Notes: generated by a model from the sequence alone, not told the origin. A stretch of 24,088 bases of DNA from Phenylobacterium sp. (GCA_019264505.1 JAHUZY010000166.1:1-24088); one strand, 5' to 3'; positions 13,720-22,566 are shown, numbered from the stretch's first letter. Numbers and translations: made by a program.

Positions 13720-14532
13720 ATGACTGACGTGACCGTGGCCGCTCCGGCCCCCAAGAAGGCCGGCGCCTTCCACCTGGAGACCGTGACCTGGGTCCAGCAT
13801 TGGACCGACAGCCTGTTCTCGTTCCGCACGACGCGTGACCCGTCCCTTCGGTTCTCCAGCGGGCAGTTCGTGATGGTCGGCCTGGAAGTGGACGGCAAGC
13901 CGCTGCTGCGCGCCTATTCTATCGCCAGCCCGGCCTGGCATGAGGAGCTGGAATTCTATTCCATCAAGGTGCCGGACGGCCCGCTGACCTCGCGCCTGCA
14001 GAAGATCAAGGTGGGCGACCAGGTGCTGATCGGCCGCAAGCCCACCGGGACCCTGGTGCTGGACGGCCTGAAGCCCGGCAAGCGGCTCTATATGCTCGGC
14101 ACGGGCACGGGCCTGGCCCCCTGGCTGTCGCTCGCCCGCGATCCGGAGGTCTATGAGCGGTTCGACGAGGCCATCGTCACCCACACCGTGCGCAATGTGG
14201 CGGACCTGAACTATCGCGAGCTGTTTGAGGAAGACCTGGCCAAGGACGAGATCCTGTCCGAGGTCATTGGCGACAAGCTGCGCTACTACCCCACCGTGAC
14301 GCGGGAGCCCTTCAAGACGCAGGGCCGGATCACTGACCTGATCGCTTCGGGCAAGCTGTTCGAAGATCTGGGCGTGCCGCCGCTGGATCCAGCCGTGGAC
14401 CGGCTGATGCTGTGCGGCGGCCCTTCGGTGCTGGCCGACCTGAAGACCATGCTGATCGAACGCGGCTTCGAGGAAGGCTCCATCGCCAAGCCCGGCGACT
14501 TCGTGCTGGAAAAGGCCTTCGTCGAGACCTGA
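13720..14532 (+). CDS. fpr: Ferredoxin/flavodoxin--NADP(+) reductase
   Basis: 270-residue FAD enzyme of the bacterial FNR (Fpr) type that moves electrons between NADPH and ferredoxin or flavodoxin. The FAD motif RAYSIAS (64-70), the second flavin segment FYSIKVPDGPLTSRL, the NADP-binding GTGTGLAPWLS and the C-terminal FVLEKAFVET are all present. The ATG at 13720 directly follows a GTG in frame at 13717; either could start. It lies 45 nt after cysH, a wider gap than others in the operon, so it might also have its own promoter. Since the operon has no CysJ, this enzyme, with a ferredoxin coded elsewhere, is the likely reductant source for CysI. It may serve other pathways as well. Confidence 0.93.
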   Translation: MTDVTVAAPAPKKAGAFHLETVTWVQHWTDSLFSFRTTRDPSLRFSSGQFVMVGLEVDGKPLLRAYSIASPAWHEELEFYSIKVPDGPLTSRLQKIKVGDQVLIGRKPTGTLVLDGLKPGKRLYMLGTGTGLAPWLSLARDPEVYERFDEAIVTHTVRNVADLNYRELFEEDLAKDEILSEVIGDKLRYYPTVTREPFKTQGRITDLIASGKLFEDLGVPPLDPAVDRLMLCGGPSVLADLKTMLIERGFEEGSIAKPGDFVLEKAFVET

Positions 14533-14560
14533 GGCCGAGCCTGCGGACCTAAGGTCAGAA

Positions 14561-14582
14561 CCCCGGCGCTATTTCGCCGGGG
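14561..14582. terminator. Hairpin between convergent fpr and the 3D-domain gene
   Basis: Perfect 8-bp GC stem (14561-14568 with 14575-14582) with a six-base loop. It overlaps the stop codon of the minus-strand gene (14571-14569) and lies 28 nt after the fpr stop. No good U-tract follows on either strand, so it is at best a weak bidirectional terminator. Confidence 0.4.
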
Positions 14583-15051
14583 GGCAGCCCTTGAATTCCC
14601 CGACCTTGGTGACGGTGAGCTCGGACAGATTCAGGGGCATCATCGGCTTCATGGAGGCGCGTCCGTGGCCGGTGAAGAGGTCGATCTTCTCGCCCTTGAT
14701 CGCGCCGCCGACGTCCGAGGCGTACCAGTAGCCGTCGTGGGCGCCGCCGTCAGGCATGGGCAGGCCGACGGTTTCCTTGATGAACAGGACCGTGCGGCGG
14801 GGGATCAGGCTCTTGTCGATGGCGGCGGTGCGCATGGCGACCACCTTGCAGCCCAGGGAGTCCAGGGCGCCGACGCCCACTGCGCCCGCATGATAGAGGG
14901 TCGCCCGCATCTTGAAGGCTGGCGTGCCCGGAAGGCCGCCGGTCATCGCGCCGACGATCAGGTCGCCGATCGGATCGTTCGTCTCGGCCTGAGAACTGGA
15001 AGCCAGGGCCAGGAAGGGTAGAGCCGCCAGGGCGGCGAGGCGGCGTCGCAT
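14569..15051 (-). CDS. Secreted 3D domain-containing protein
   Basis: 160-residue exported protein with a Sec signal peptide (about residues 1-22, ending SSQA) and a 3D domain, the double-psi beta-barrel fold shared with MltA-type lytic transglycosylases. The three aspartates that name the domain are Asp79, Asp113 in ASDVGGAIKG and Asp124 in KIDLF. It is much shorter than MltA and lacks its second domain, so peptidoglycan binding or cleavage is possible but not proven. The ATG at 15051 is chosen because it begins the signal peptide (MRRRLAALAALPFLALA) with AGGATGA upstream. It is convergent with fpr and divergent from the GST gene. Confidence 0.85.
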   Translation of the reverse strand: MRRRLAALAALPFLALASSSQAETNDPIGDLIVGAMTGGLPGTPAFKMRATLYHAGAVGVGALDSLGCKVVAMRTAAIDKSLIPRRTVLFIKETVGLPMPDGGAHDGYWYASDVGGAIKGEKIDLFTGHGRASMKPMMPLNLSELTVTKVGEFKGCPPAK

Positions 15052-15217
15052 GGCGGCGTCATCCTGCGTCGTGAAACTGGTAGGGGCGTGGGTAGCCGCC
15101 CTGGGCCGGGATCGCAAGCCGTTCAATTGAGGTCTTCTCGCGGCGCTGCGAGTCTATCTGGCTTGGCGCCTGGCATTGCTCAGTTATCAACAGGCTGGTG
15201 TCGACCTGGGGATTCAC

Positions 15218-15808
15218 ATGCGCCTGAAGATTTACGGGGACTCCATCTCGGGCAACTGCCTGAAGGTGAAGTGGACGGCCGAGCGGCTGGGTCTGGACTA
15301 TGAGTGGATCGAGATCGACCTGCTGAAGGGCGAGACCCAGACACCGCAGTTTCGTGCGATCAACCCGGCGGGCCAGGTCCCGGTGGTCGTTCTGGCGGAC
15401 GGGCGCCCGTTGGCCCAGTCCAACGCCATCATCCTGCATCTGGCCGAGGGCTCCGACCTCATTCCCGCGGACGCCTATGCCCGGGCCCGGATGCTCGAAT
15501 GGATGTTCTGGGAGCAGTACAGCCACGAGCCCTATGTGGCCGTGGCGAGATTCCATGTGGTCTATCAGGGCCGGGCGGTGGCGGACCTCGATCCCAAGCT
15601 GGTGGCGAAGGGCGCTTCGGCCCTGCAACGCCTGGAAGATGGGCTGGAGGGCGCTCAATTCCTCGTGGGGGACCAGCTCAGTCTCGCCGACGTCGCCCTG
15701 GTCGCCTATACCCGGCTGGCTGGCGAGGGCGGTTTCGACCTGGCGCGCTATCCCAAGGTGCAGGCCTGGATCGCGCGGGTGGAGGCGGCTCTGCCGATCA
15801 GGTCCTAG
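15218..15808 (+). CDS. Glutathione S-transferase family protein
   Basis: 196-residue cytosolic GST-like protein. The N-terminal thioredoxin-fold domain (1-75) has MRLKIYGDSISGNCLKVKW, with a serine in the active-site loop, FRAINPAGQVPVVVL with the cis-Pro, and LAQSNAIILHLA for the glutathione gamma-glutamyl group. The helical C-terminal domain has the folding motif LSLADVALVAY. The ATG at 15218 follows GGGGA by about 6 nt. It is 11 nt upstream of the nuclease gene, so the pair, together with the Nudix gene, look like one transcript. The substrate cannot be read from sequence; GST paralogues are numerous in this lineage. Confidence 0.92.
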   Translation: MRLKIYGDSISGNCLKVKWTAERLGLDYEWIEIDLLKGETQTPQFRAINPAGQVPVVVLADGRPLAQSNAIILHLAEGSDLIPADAYARARMLEWMFWEQYSHEPYVAVARFHVVYQGRAVADLDPKLVAKGASALQRLEDGLEGAQFLVGDQLSLADVALVAYTRLAGEGGFDLARYPKVQAWIARVEAALPIRS

Positions 15809-15819
15809 GAGTCTCCGCG

Positions 15820-16836
15820 ATGCGGATTGCGACGCTTCCCCTCGTTCTGGCGGCCATCGCCATCGTCTCGCCCAGCTCGGCCCTGGCCTGGGGCGGGCAT
15901 GGACACCGGATCATCGGCGTGGCGGCGATGGAGGCCCTGCCCGAAGAGATTCCCGCCTTCCTGCGCGATCCCACCGCCATCAGCCAGATCGGCGAGCTCA
16001 GCCGCGAGCCTGACCGCTCCAAGGGGGCGGGGAAGATCCACGACAGCAACCGGGACTCCGCCCACTTCGTGGATATCGACGACGCCGGTCTCGTCATGGG
16101 CGGCCCCCGGTTCGAAAAGCCCCTGGCGCCCACACGCGCCGACTATGAGGCGCAGCTGCAGGCCGCCGGGACCGACAGCTGGAAGGCCGGCTATCTGCAG
16201 TATTCCATCGTTGATCAGTATCAGCAGCTGACCCTGGACTTCGCCTACTGGCGGGTGTTGGTCGCCGCCGAGGCCCGCGAGACCGATCCTGGTCGCCGCG
16301 CCTGGTACGCCGCCGACCGGGCCCTGCGCGAGGGCCTGCTGAAGATGACCATCGGATCGCTGTCGCACTATGTGGCCGACGGCGCCCAGCCCCTGCACAC
16401 CACGGTGCACTACAACGGCTGGAACGCGGACTATCCCAACCCGAAGGGCTACACGACGGCCAGGATCCACGGCCTGTTCGAAGGCGAGTTCACCCGGGCC
16501 AATGTGGACCTGGCCGAGCTGAAGGCCGCCATGTCGCCCATGCGGCTGTGCGACTGCGCCATCGAGGATCGCACGGTCGACTACATCCTGGCGGGCTTCG
16601 CCGAGGTGGAGCCCTTCTACATGCTTGAAAAGGCGGGGGGCTTCGCGCCGGCCGATCCGCGGGGCGTCGCCTTTGTCCTGACCCGCACCAGCGCCGGCGC
16701 CTCCGAGCTGCGGGATGTCATCGTCGAGGCCTGGCGTGACAGCGCCGATTCTCAGGTGGGCTGGCGGCCGGTGAAGGTCGCCGATGTGGAGGCCGGCCGG
16801 GTCGATCCGTTCGACGCCCTGTTCTCCATCGACTGA
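15820..16836 (+). CDS. Secreted S1/P1-type nuclease (zinc-dependent)
   Basis: 338-residue exported enzyme of the S1/P1 nuclease family, which uses three zinc ions to cleave single-stranded nucleic acid and 3'-nucleotides. The signal peptide ends ALA at 23, so the mature protein starts with Trp24 in WGGHGH, whose N-terminal amine and His bind zinc in this family. The HYVADGAQPLH motif supplies His183, Asp187 and His193, and RIHGLFEGEF gives His217 with Glu221 where Asp is usual. SAHFVDID holds His82. The ATG has AGGAG about 9 nt upstream. It is downstream of the GST and overlaps the Nudix start by one base. Likely periplasmic or secreted; nutritional use of nucleic acids is plausible. Confidence 0.9.
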   Translation: MRIATLPLVLAAIAIVSPSSALAWGGHGHRIIGVAAMEALPEEIPAFLRDPTAISQIGELSREPDRSKGAGKIHDSNRDSAHFVDIDDAGLVMGGPRFEKPLAPTRADYEAQLQAAGTDSWKAGYLQYSIVDQYQQLTLDFAYWRVLVAAEARETDPGRRAWYAADRALREGLLKMTIGSLSHYVADGAQPLHTTVHYNGWNADYPNPKGYTTARIHGLFEGEFTRANVDLAELKAAMSPMRLCDCAIEDRTVDYILAGFAEVEPFYMLEKAGGFAPADPRGVAFVLTRTSAGASELRDVIVEAWRDSADSQVGWRPVKVADVEAGRVDPFDALFSID

Positions 16837-17288
16837 TGGCCACGGTTCCTCAGTTCGGCGTTCCTCAGCCCGGCCGTCCCTATCCCGACCGTCCTGTGGC
16901 CTTCGGTGTAGGTCTGCGGGACGGTCAGGTGGCCCTGGTGCGGGTGGAGCCCGCCGATGGACCCGCCCGCGTCGACCTGCCGGGCGGCGGCATTGATCCT
17001 GGCGAGAGTCCGGAGGCGGCCATGGCCCGGGAGTTTCTGGAGGAGACCGGCCTTGAGGTCCGCCCCTTGGGCCTGCTGACCCGCGCCGACCATTACTTCG
17101 TCAATGGCGCGGCCGAGAGCTTCAACACCCGCGGCGTCTTCTTCGCGGCGGAGATCCTCGCCGAGCGCCCGGAGCGGAAGATCGAGGCCGATCACACCCT
17201 GTTCTGGCGGCCGCCTGAGGCGGCGCTCCGTCTGCTCAGCCGCGACAGCCACGCCTGGGCCCTGACCTGCTGGCTGCGGCGGGGCTGA
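16836..17288 (+). CDS. Nudix hydrolase
   Basis: 150-residue Nudix-fold pyrophosphohydrolase with a complete Nudix box: Gly51, Glu57, then Arg65-Glu66, Glu69-Glu70 and Gly72 in AREFLEETGL. These bind the divalent metal and catalyse cleavage of a nucleoside diphosphate linked to another group. The N-terminus (about 1-20) is proline-rich and lies outside the fold. The ATG overlaps the TGA of the nuclease gene, so translation is coupled. Substrate is not evident; being behind a nuclease could mean a role in nucleotide clean-up, but this is inference. folD begins 85 nt downstream. Confidence 0.9.
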   Translation: MATVPQFGVPQPGRPYPDRPVAFGVGLRDGQVALVRVEPADGPARVDLPGGGIDPGESPEAAMAREFLEETGLEVRPLGLLTRADHYFVNGAAESFNTRGVFFAAEILAERPERKIEADHTLFWRPPEAALRLLSRDSHAWALTCWLRRG

Positions 17289-17373
17289 CCCAGCCAGGCG
17301 GCCGGGGCGGCGCGTTGCGCGAACCGGCTCCACGCTTTAGTGGCAGGCGCATACGAAGCGCGCAGGAGTCGTC

Positions 17374-18270
17374 ATGTCCCAGGCCCAGATCATCGACGGC
17401 AAGCTCTACGCCGAACGCGTCCGCGCCGGCGTGGCCGAGGAGGTCGCTCGCCTGCGCGAGGACCACGGGCTACAGCCGGGCCTGGCCGTCATCGTGGTCG
17501 GCGATGATCCGGCCAGCCAGGTCTATGTGAAGTCCAAGGGCGAGCAGTCCCTGGCCGCAGGCATGCACTCGGTGACCCACCGGCTGCCCGGCGACGCCAA
17601 GCTGGACGAACTGCTGCTGTTGATCGCCGGGCTGAATGAGGATGCGCGGGTGCACGGCATCCTGTTGCAACTGCCCCTGCCGGACCATCTGGACACCCGC
17701 GCCGCGCTGGCGGCCATACATCCTGACAAGGATGTGGATGGCCTGCATGTGGTCAACGCCGGGCGCCTGGCCAGCGGCGAGCCGGCCCTGACCCCCTGCA
17801 CGCCGCTGGGCTGCATGATCATGCTGCGGGAGACCCTGGGGGACCTGTCGGGCAAGACCGCGGTGGTTGTGGGCCGCTCGGTGCTGGTGGGTCGACCGGT
17901 GGCCCAGCTGCTGCTGCAGGCCGACTGTACGGTGACCATCGCCCATTCCCGCACCCGCGACCTGCCGGCGGTCTGCCGCCAGGCTGACATCCTGGTGGCC
18001 GCGGTCGGTCGGCCCCAGATGATCCGGGGCGACTGGATCAAGCCGGGCGCCACGGTGATCGATGTGGGCATCAACCGGGTGCCGTTCGACAATCCGGAAA
18101 AGGCCGCGGCGGGCAGGACCAAGCTGGTGGGCGACGTGGCCTTCAAGGAGGCCCGCGAGGTGGCCGGCGCCATCACCCCGGTGCCCGGCGGGGTGGGCCT
18201 GATGACGGTGGCCTGCCTGCTGCAGAACACCGTCACCGCCGCCAAACGACAGCACGGCCTGGACGCGTGA
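17374..18270 (+). CDS. folD: Bifunctional methylene-THF dehydrogenase/cyclohydrolase
   Basis: 298-residue cytosolic enzyme that interconverts 5,10-methylene-THF, 5,10-methenyl-THF and 10-formyl-THF with NADP. The catalytic Tyr51 and Lys55 (SQVYVKSKG), LLQLPLP (97-103), Asp122 in DKDVDGLH and PCTPLGC are in place. The Rossmann half has [17 protein letters not shown] and the C-terminal [12 protein letters not shown]. The length is standard, and an AGGAG site lies 7 nt before the ATG. It follows the Nudix gene by 85 nt. A GC-rich hairpin lies just after the stop. Together with purU in the same window it covers production and removal of 10-formyl-THF. Confidence 0.97.
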   Translation: MSQAQIIDGKLYAERVRAGVAEEVARLREDHGLQPGLAVIVVGDDPASQVYVKSKGEQSLAAGMHSVTHRLPGDAKLDELLLLIAGLNEDARVHGILLQLPLPDHLDTRAALAAIHPDKDVDGLHVVNAGRLASGEPALTPCTPLGCMIMLRETLGDLSGKTAVVVGRSVLVGRPVAQLLLQADCTVTIAHSRTRDLPAVCRQADILVAAVGRPQMIRGDWIKPGATVIDVGINRVPFDNPEKAAAGRTKLVGDVAFKEAREVAGAITPVPGGVGLMTVACLLQNTVTAAKRQHGLDA

Positions 18271-18273
18271 TCG

Positions 18274-18300
18274 CGGAGGCGGCGTGGGGCGCCGCCTCCG
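18274..18300. terminator. Hairpin between convergent folD and the amidase gene
   Basis: Perfect 11-bp GC-rich stem (18274-18284 with 18290-18300) and a five-base loop, filling the space between the folD stop and the convergent amidase stop. There is no U-tract on either side. A shared or Rho-assisted terminator is likely by position only. Confidence 0.5.
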
Positions 18301-18306
18301 GTCGGT

Positions 18307-19368
18307 CTACTCGGTCCAGTAGGGGGTGGTTTTCAGGAACAGCTTCTTGGGCACGGTCCCGTAGATGATCTCCACGCCGTCCACGGCCTCGGCGACGGCG
18401 AAGTCGACGGCGATGCTGGAGATGGAGTAGGCGTCCGCCTTCGGGATGCCGGCGTGTTCCTGCAGGAAGGCCACCGTGTTTTCCACCGACTTGCGCATGG
18501 CGTTGTCGAGGTCCTCATCCAGGCCCATGACGTAGAAGTTCTCGGCGTCCTCGGCGAAGGGGGCGGGCATGGAAGCGCCCTTGCCCTTGTGGACGATGAA
18601 CTGGAGCGTGCCGGTCAGCGAGGCCTCGATGGCGTTGCCCGAGACCTCCCCATCGCCTTGGGCGGCGTGAGCGTCGCCGGTGTAGAACAGTGCGCCCGGG
18701 TTGAAGACCGGCAGGTAGAGGGTGGAGCCGACCACCAGCCGCTTGAGGTCCATATTGCCCCCAAAGATGCCCGGCGCCCGTGATCCGACTGTGCCGATGG
18801 CCGGGTCTGGAGCCACCGCCATGATCCCCAGGAAGGGACCGAGGGGCACTTCAATGTCGGGCGAGAACAGCGCGACCTTTCGCTCCAGGTCGAACTTCAG
18901 GATCTTCTGAACCTGCTCGGTGAGCAGGCCCGGGACCACCCCGCCGGTCCCAGGGCTGTTGACGCCGTAAGGCACCCGGTGCTCCAGGTCGACGACCCGG
19001 ATCTCCAGCATGTCACCGGGCTCAGCCCCCTCCACATAGATGGGGCCGGTGAGGACGTGACCGCGCCAGCCTTCGCCGGTGCTGGCGGCGGCGATGTCCT
19101 TGACGTCCTGCAGCACCTCATCGGCGGCGATCCCGGCCTGGGCGAAATAGGCCACGGGGTCATCGGTGAGTCCCCCGTGGGAGACCGTGTCGATGCGCAC
19201 CGTCTGGCCCGAGGTGATCCGCAGCACCGGCGCGCGGGTGGCCGAGATCGACCCCCGCAGGACCGTTTCCGGGGTCGAGCGAAGATAGGCGTCGTGGGCG
19301 GCGGGTTGGGCCAGGGCCGGGCCCGCCAGGGCCGTCAGGGCGGCGACCGCGAGGGCGTGTCTGATCAC
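18307..19368 (-). CDS. Exported acetamidase/formamidase family protein
   Basis: 353-residue member of the acetamidase/formamidase (FmdA/AmdA) family, which hydrolyses short amides such as formamide to the acid and ammonia. Core motifs are SHGGLTDDP, LTGPIYVEGAEPGDMLEI and GDAHAAQGDGEV. A GTG at 19368 has AAGGA 8 nt upstream and begins a clean signal peptide (residues 2-20 end GPALA), so it is preferred to the ATG at 19404, which abuts the receptor stop. Either way it is translated right after the receptor. A signal peptide implies a periplasmic location, whereas well-studied family members are cytosolic. The neighbours suggest that it acts on material imported by the receptor; the actual substrate is unknown. 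Confidence 0.88.
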   Translation of the reverse strand: MIRHALAVAALTALAGPALAQPAAHDAYLRSTPETVLRGSISATRAPVLRITSGQTVRIDTVSHGGLTDDPVAYFAQAGIAADEVLQDVKDIAAASTGEGWRGHVLTGPIYVEGAEPGDMLEIRVVDLEHRVPYGVNSPGTGGVVPGLLTEQVQKILKFDLERKVALFSPDIEVPLGPFLGIMAVAPDPAIGTVGSRAPGIFGGNMDLKRLVVGSTLYLPVFNPGALFYTGDAHAAQGDGEVSGNAIEASLTGTLQFIVHKGKGASMPAPFAEDAENFYVMGLDEDLDNAMRKSVENTVAFLQEHAGIPKADAYSISSIAVDFAVAEAVDGVEIIYGTVPKKLFLKTTPYWTE

Positions 19369-19404
19369 GTTGCAGCGTCCTTTTGAGATGGTAGGGGGCG
19401 ACAT

Positions 19405-22400
19405 CTAGAAGCTCATCCGCACGCCGGCCTTGAAGGCGCGGCCGACCAGGTCGTAGGGCGAGCCGCCAAGGCTGATCGCCACGATGGGCGGGTCCTTGTC
19501 GAACAGGTTGTCGATGTTGAGATAGGCCTGGATCTGCCGGCCAGGGCGGTCGACCACCTGGTAACGCAGGCTGGTGTTCCAGTAGACGGCCTCGGGCCAG
19601 ACGTTCTTGTTGACGCTGTTGGAGGCGGCCGGGTTGTAGTTGGGGTCTTCCGGTCCCACCAGGTTGACGTTGTACTTGATGGTGCTGGTGTAGCGGACCA
19701 TCAGGTTGGCGGTGAGCCGGCCCAGATTGTAGGTGGCCTGGCCGTTCCACGACCAGGTGGGCAGGGTGGCGCCGGCGTTGTCAGTGTCCTGCCTTCCGGC
19801 GATGGTCCGCAGATCATCGACCCAGGTGCCCAGGGCGCGCAGGGTGAGGTCGCCGGGGATGTCGAAATTCTCCAGCGGGGCGCGGTAGGCCATCTCGATA
19901 TCCACCCCGTTGGTGCGCAGGGCGTTGAGGTTCAGCTGGGGCACATTGACCCGGGAGACGCCGATCGGGCTGCTGGGATCGAGCTCGACGAACCGGGCAT
20001 AGGACTGGTCCCCGCCCACCAGCAGGCGGTCGAGGATTTCCTGGACGCCCAGGGTGGCGATGACGTCGCGGATCTCGATGTCGTAGTAGTCGACCGAGGC
20101 GCGGAAGCCGGTGGCCCAATCCCAGGTCGGCTGGAAGACCACGCCCACCGTGGTGGTGTCGGCGGTCTCCGGCACCAGCTGGTCGTTACCCACCGTATTG
20201 CTCTTAGTGAAGCCTGAGCGGCCCGTGACCCGGTTGACGACGTTGGGGTTGCCCTCGGAGCCGGGATTGAACAGCTCGTTGATGTTGGGCGCGCGGATGT
20301 CCCGGGAGCGGGTGAAGCGCAGACGCAGGGCGTCTACCGGCTCCCAGGTGGCGCCGACCTTCCAGGTGGTGACCGAGCCCGAGGTGGAATAGTTGGTCCG
20401 CCGCACCGCGCCGTTCAGGTCCAGGGCCTGGGCGAAGGGCAGGTCGCGCAGAACCGGAACGCCGCCTTCCAGATAGGCCTCCTTCACCTCGATCTCGCCG
20501 GTATAGGTGGGGTAGTTCTGGTTCATCAGCGCGCCCCGCTTGCAGTCGGGGCAGCCGTTCACATCGGCGGTGTCCTTGCGCCACTCAAAGCCGGTGGCGA
20601 TGGCGACGGGGCCGGCCGGCAGGTCGAACAGTTCGCCGGCCAGATTGGCCTGCACCGTGTACTGGCGCAGGTCGTTCTTCTGCTGGGAGGCGGAGTTGAA
20701 GTAGGCCAGGGCGGCCTTGTTCTGCTCCACATTGGCGCCGAAGATATTGTAGGGCACGCAGCCGGGCGACAGGTTGGCGATCCACTTGGCCCGCTCTTCC
20801 GGACGCTGGGCGTTGAAGTGGGGGTTGGTCTCCACCGGCCCGCAGGCGGGCTTGCCGTCGGGTCCGGTCACCACATAGGCCGCCTGGAAGAAGTCGGCGG
20901 TGCGCGGCGTGCCGCTGAGGTTCGGGTTGAAGGTGGCGCGGCCCAGACCCAGGCCCACATCCCACTTCCAGTCGTCGAAGACCGTCCCGTCGATACCGAA
21001 GTCAGCCTGCAGGCTTTCGGTGCGGTTGCGCGAGCGGATCGAGCCCACGTCATCGCGGCGGGTGGCGCTGTAGGGGATGCGATCCACCCCGGCCGCCCGC
21101 ATGGCGGTGACCACCGAGGCCGGCAGGAAGGGGTTGGTGATCAGGACGGGGTAGTTGTTGTAGTTGGGAATCCGCGCCCCGAAGGACTGCCCATAGGTCA
21201 GAAGGTTGCCGTAGTGCAGCTGGGCGAAGGCGTTGATGTCCGGCGTCAGCTCATACTCCACCCGGGCCAGGGCGGCGCTGCGATCATAGGCCGGGCGCAG
21301 GCGCTGGTCGGGGTTCTCCCAGCTGTCGACCGTGCCGCCGATCATCTCGGTGTTCCCGATGATCGAGCCGTATTGATACTGGTAGATGCCGCCATCGGCG
21401 TTCCAGGCCGTGCCGCGCAGGGGGCCAGAGGGCACCAGGCCGTTGGAATTGTAGGCCGAGGTGAAGACGTTGTTGGAGATGATCGTGGCCGGCAGACCGG
21501 CCGGACGGTTGGCCGGTAGCGACATCACGCCGGGATAGCTTTCGCCCCATTCCCGGGAATCCATCAGGCCCGTGCCGTTATTCAGGGTGAAGTCGCCGCC
21601 GATGATGAAGTGGCCCCGTCCGTCGGCGAAGGAGGTGCCCCAGGCGGTCGAGCCGTTGACCTCGACATTGTCCCCCTCCTGGGAGACGCCGTACTGCAGG
21701 TTGAGGTCGAAACCCTCCATGCGGTTGCGCAGGATGAAGTTGACCACACCGGCCACGGCGTCGGAGCCATAGGCGGCCGAGGCGCCGCCGGTGACGATCT
21801 CGACCCGCTCGATCAGGCTGGTGGGGATGAGGTTGGTGTCGAACAGACCTGTCTGGCCATCGGGCACGTGGCGGCGGCCATTCATCATCACAAGGGTGCG
21901 CTGCCCCCCGAGCCCTCTCAGGTCCAGGTTGGCCTTGGAGGCGTTCTGGGCGCCCGTCGAGTTCACGCTCGGGCCGCTGGAGCCCCGGAAGCTCGGTATG
22001 TCGCGGACGATTTCGAACACGCTGGCGGCGGCGCGCTGGTCGATCTCGGCCGCGCCGACTGTGGTGACCGGGGTCGGCGCCTGGAAGCCGCTGACCTGCA
22101 GGCGGGAGCCAGTCACCAGGACTTCGCCGACCTCGACCTCCGCGGCGGCGGCCACGGGCATCGGCGCGGCGGGCGCCGTCGCCATCGGCGGGTTGGGCGC
22201 CTGCCAGGCGGTGCGGATCAGGGGCGTCGGCGCGGGGCCAAGGGTGATGGTGCGGCCATCATCGGCGACGATCACCAGATCTGTGCCGGCCAGCAGTCCC
22301 TTCAGGGCCTGGCGGACCGGCAGGTCCCCCTGGACGCCGCGGGTCTGCTTGTGGCGCACCTGGTCGGCGGCGACGAGGATTTGGACGCCCGCCTGCCGCG

Positions 22401-22554
22401 CGAACTCGGCGATGCCTGTCGAGGCCGGCTGCGGCGCGACCTGAAAGGGTTGAACCTGCGCCCAGACCGGCGCGGCGGTCAGCATGGCGCCGACAGCGCA
22501 GGCGCCGAAAAGGCTCCGCCGCAAGGCGGTCATCGTCTTGGTGTTGGTGCTCAT
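19405..22554 (-). CDS. TonB-dependent transducer receptor with STN domain
   Basis: 1049-residue outer-membrane active-transport receptor. A signal peptide (about 1-32, ending PVWA) is followed by an STN signalling domain (about 38-108), a Pro/Ala-rich linker (109-138) and a TonB-box-like stretch (VEVGEVLVTGS, about 140-150). A plug (about 155-280) with VMMNGRRHVPDG and GGASAAYGSDAVAGVVNF precedes a 22-strand-type barrel ending in the usual terminal Phe. STN-bearing receptors signal to a FecR-type regulator, and fecR and a sigma gene lie directly upstream. An in-frame ATG at 22566 is an alternative start; 22554 has GGGGGA close before it. The amidase gene begins at or just past the stop. Ligand unknown: no TonB, ExbBD or siderophore gene is nearby. 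Confidence 0.95.
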   Translation of the reverse strand: MSTNTKTMTALRRSLFGACAVGAMLTAAPVWAQVQPFQVAPQPASTGIAEFARQAGVQILVAADQVRHKQTRGVQGDLPVRQALKGLLAGTDLVIVADDGRTITLGPAPTPLIRTAWQAPNPPMATAPAAPMPVAAAAEVEVGEVLVTGSRLQVSGFQAPTPVTTVGAAEIDQRAAASVFEIVRDIPSFRGSSGPSVNSTGAQNASKANLDLRGLGGQRTLVMMNGRRHVPDGQTGLFDTNLIPTSLIERVEIVTGGASAAYGSDAVAGVVNFILRNRMEGFDLNLQYGVSQEGDNVEVNGSTAWGTSFADGRGHFIIGGDFTLNNGTGLMDSREWGESYPGVMSLPANRPAGLPATIISNNVFTSAYNSNGLVPSGPLRGTAWNADGGIYQYQYGSIIGNTEMIGGTVDSWENPDQRLRPAYDRSAALARVEYELTPDINAFAQLHYGNLLTYGQSFGARIPNYNNYPVLITNPFLPASVVTAMRAAGVDRIPYSATRRDDVGSIRSRNRTESLQADFGIDGTVFDDWKWDVGLGLGRATFNPNLSGTPRTADFFQAAYVVTGPDGKPACGPVETNPHFNAQRPEERAKWIANLSPGCVPYNIFGANVEQNKAALAYFNSASQQKNDLRQYTVQANLAGELFDLPAGPVAIATGFEWRKDTADVNGCPDCKRGALMNQNYPTYTGEIEVKEAYLEGGVPVLRDLPFAQALDLNGAVRRTNYSTSGSVTTWKVGATWEPVDALRLRFTRSRDIRAPNINELFNPGSEGNPNVVNRVTGRSGFTKSNTVGNDQLVPETADTTTVGVVFQPTWDWATGFRASVDYYDIEIRDVIATLGVQEILDRLLVGGDQSYARFVELDPSSPIGVSRVNVPQLNLNALRTNGVDIEMAYRAPLENFDIPGDLTLRALGTWVDDLRTIAGRQDTDNAGATLPTWSWNGQATYNLGRLTANLMVRYTSTIKYNVNLVGPEDPNYNPAASNSVNKNVWPEAVYWNTSLRYQVVDRPGRQIQAYLNIDNLFDKDPPIVAISLGGSPYDLVGRAFKAGVRMSF

Positions 22555-22566
22555 CCTATCCCCCAT

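Noticed and set aside
12862..14184. 440-residue minus-strand open frame opposite cysH and fpr
   Set aside because: It spans two well-supported plus-strand genes and has His/Gln/Arg-rich composition typical of antisense frames.
15304..15819. Upstream extension of the S1/P1 nuclease frame through the GST gene
   Set aside because: The extension is in another frame of the GST gene, is Gly/Arg/Pro-rich, and the signal peptide and Shine-Dalgarno place the start at 15820.
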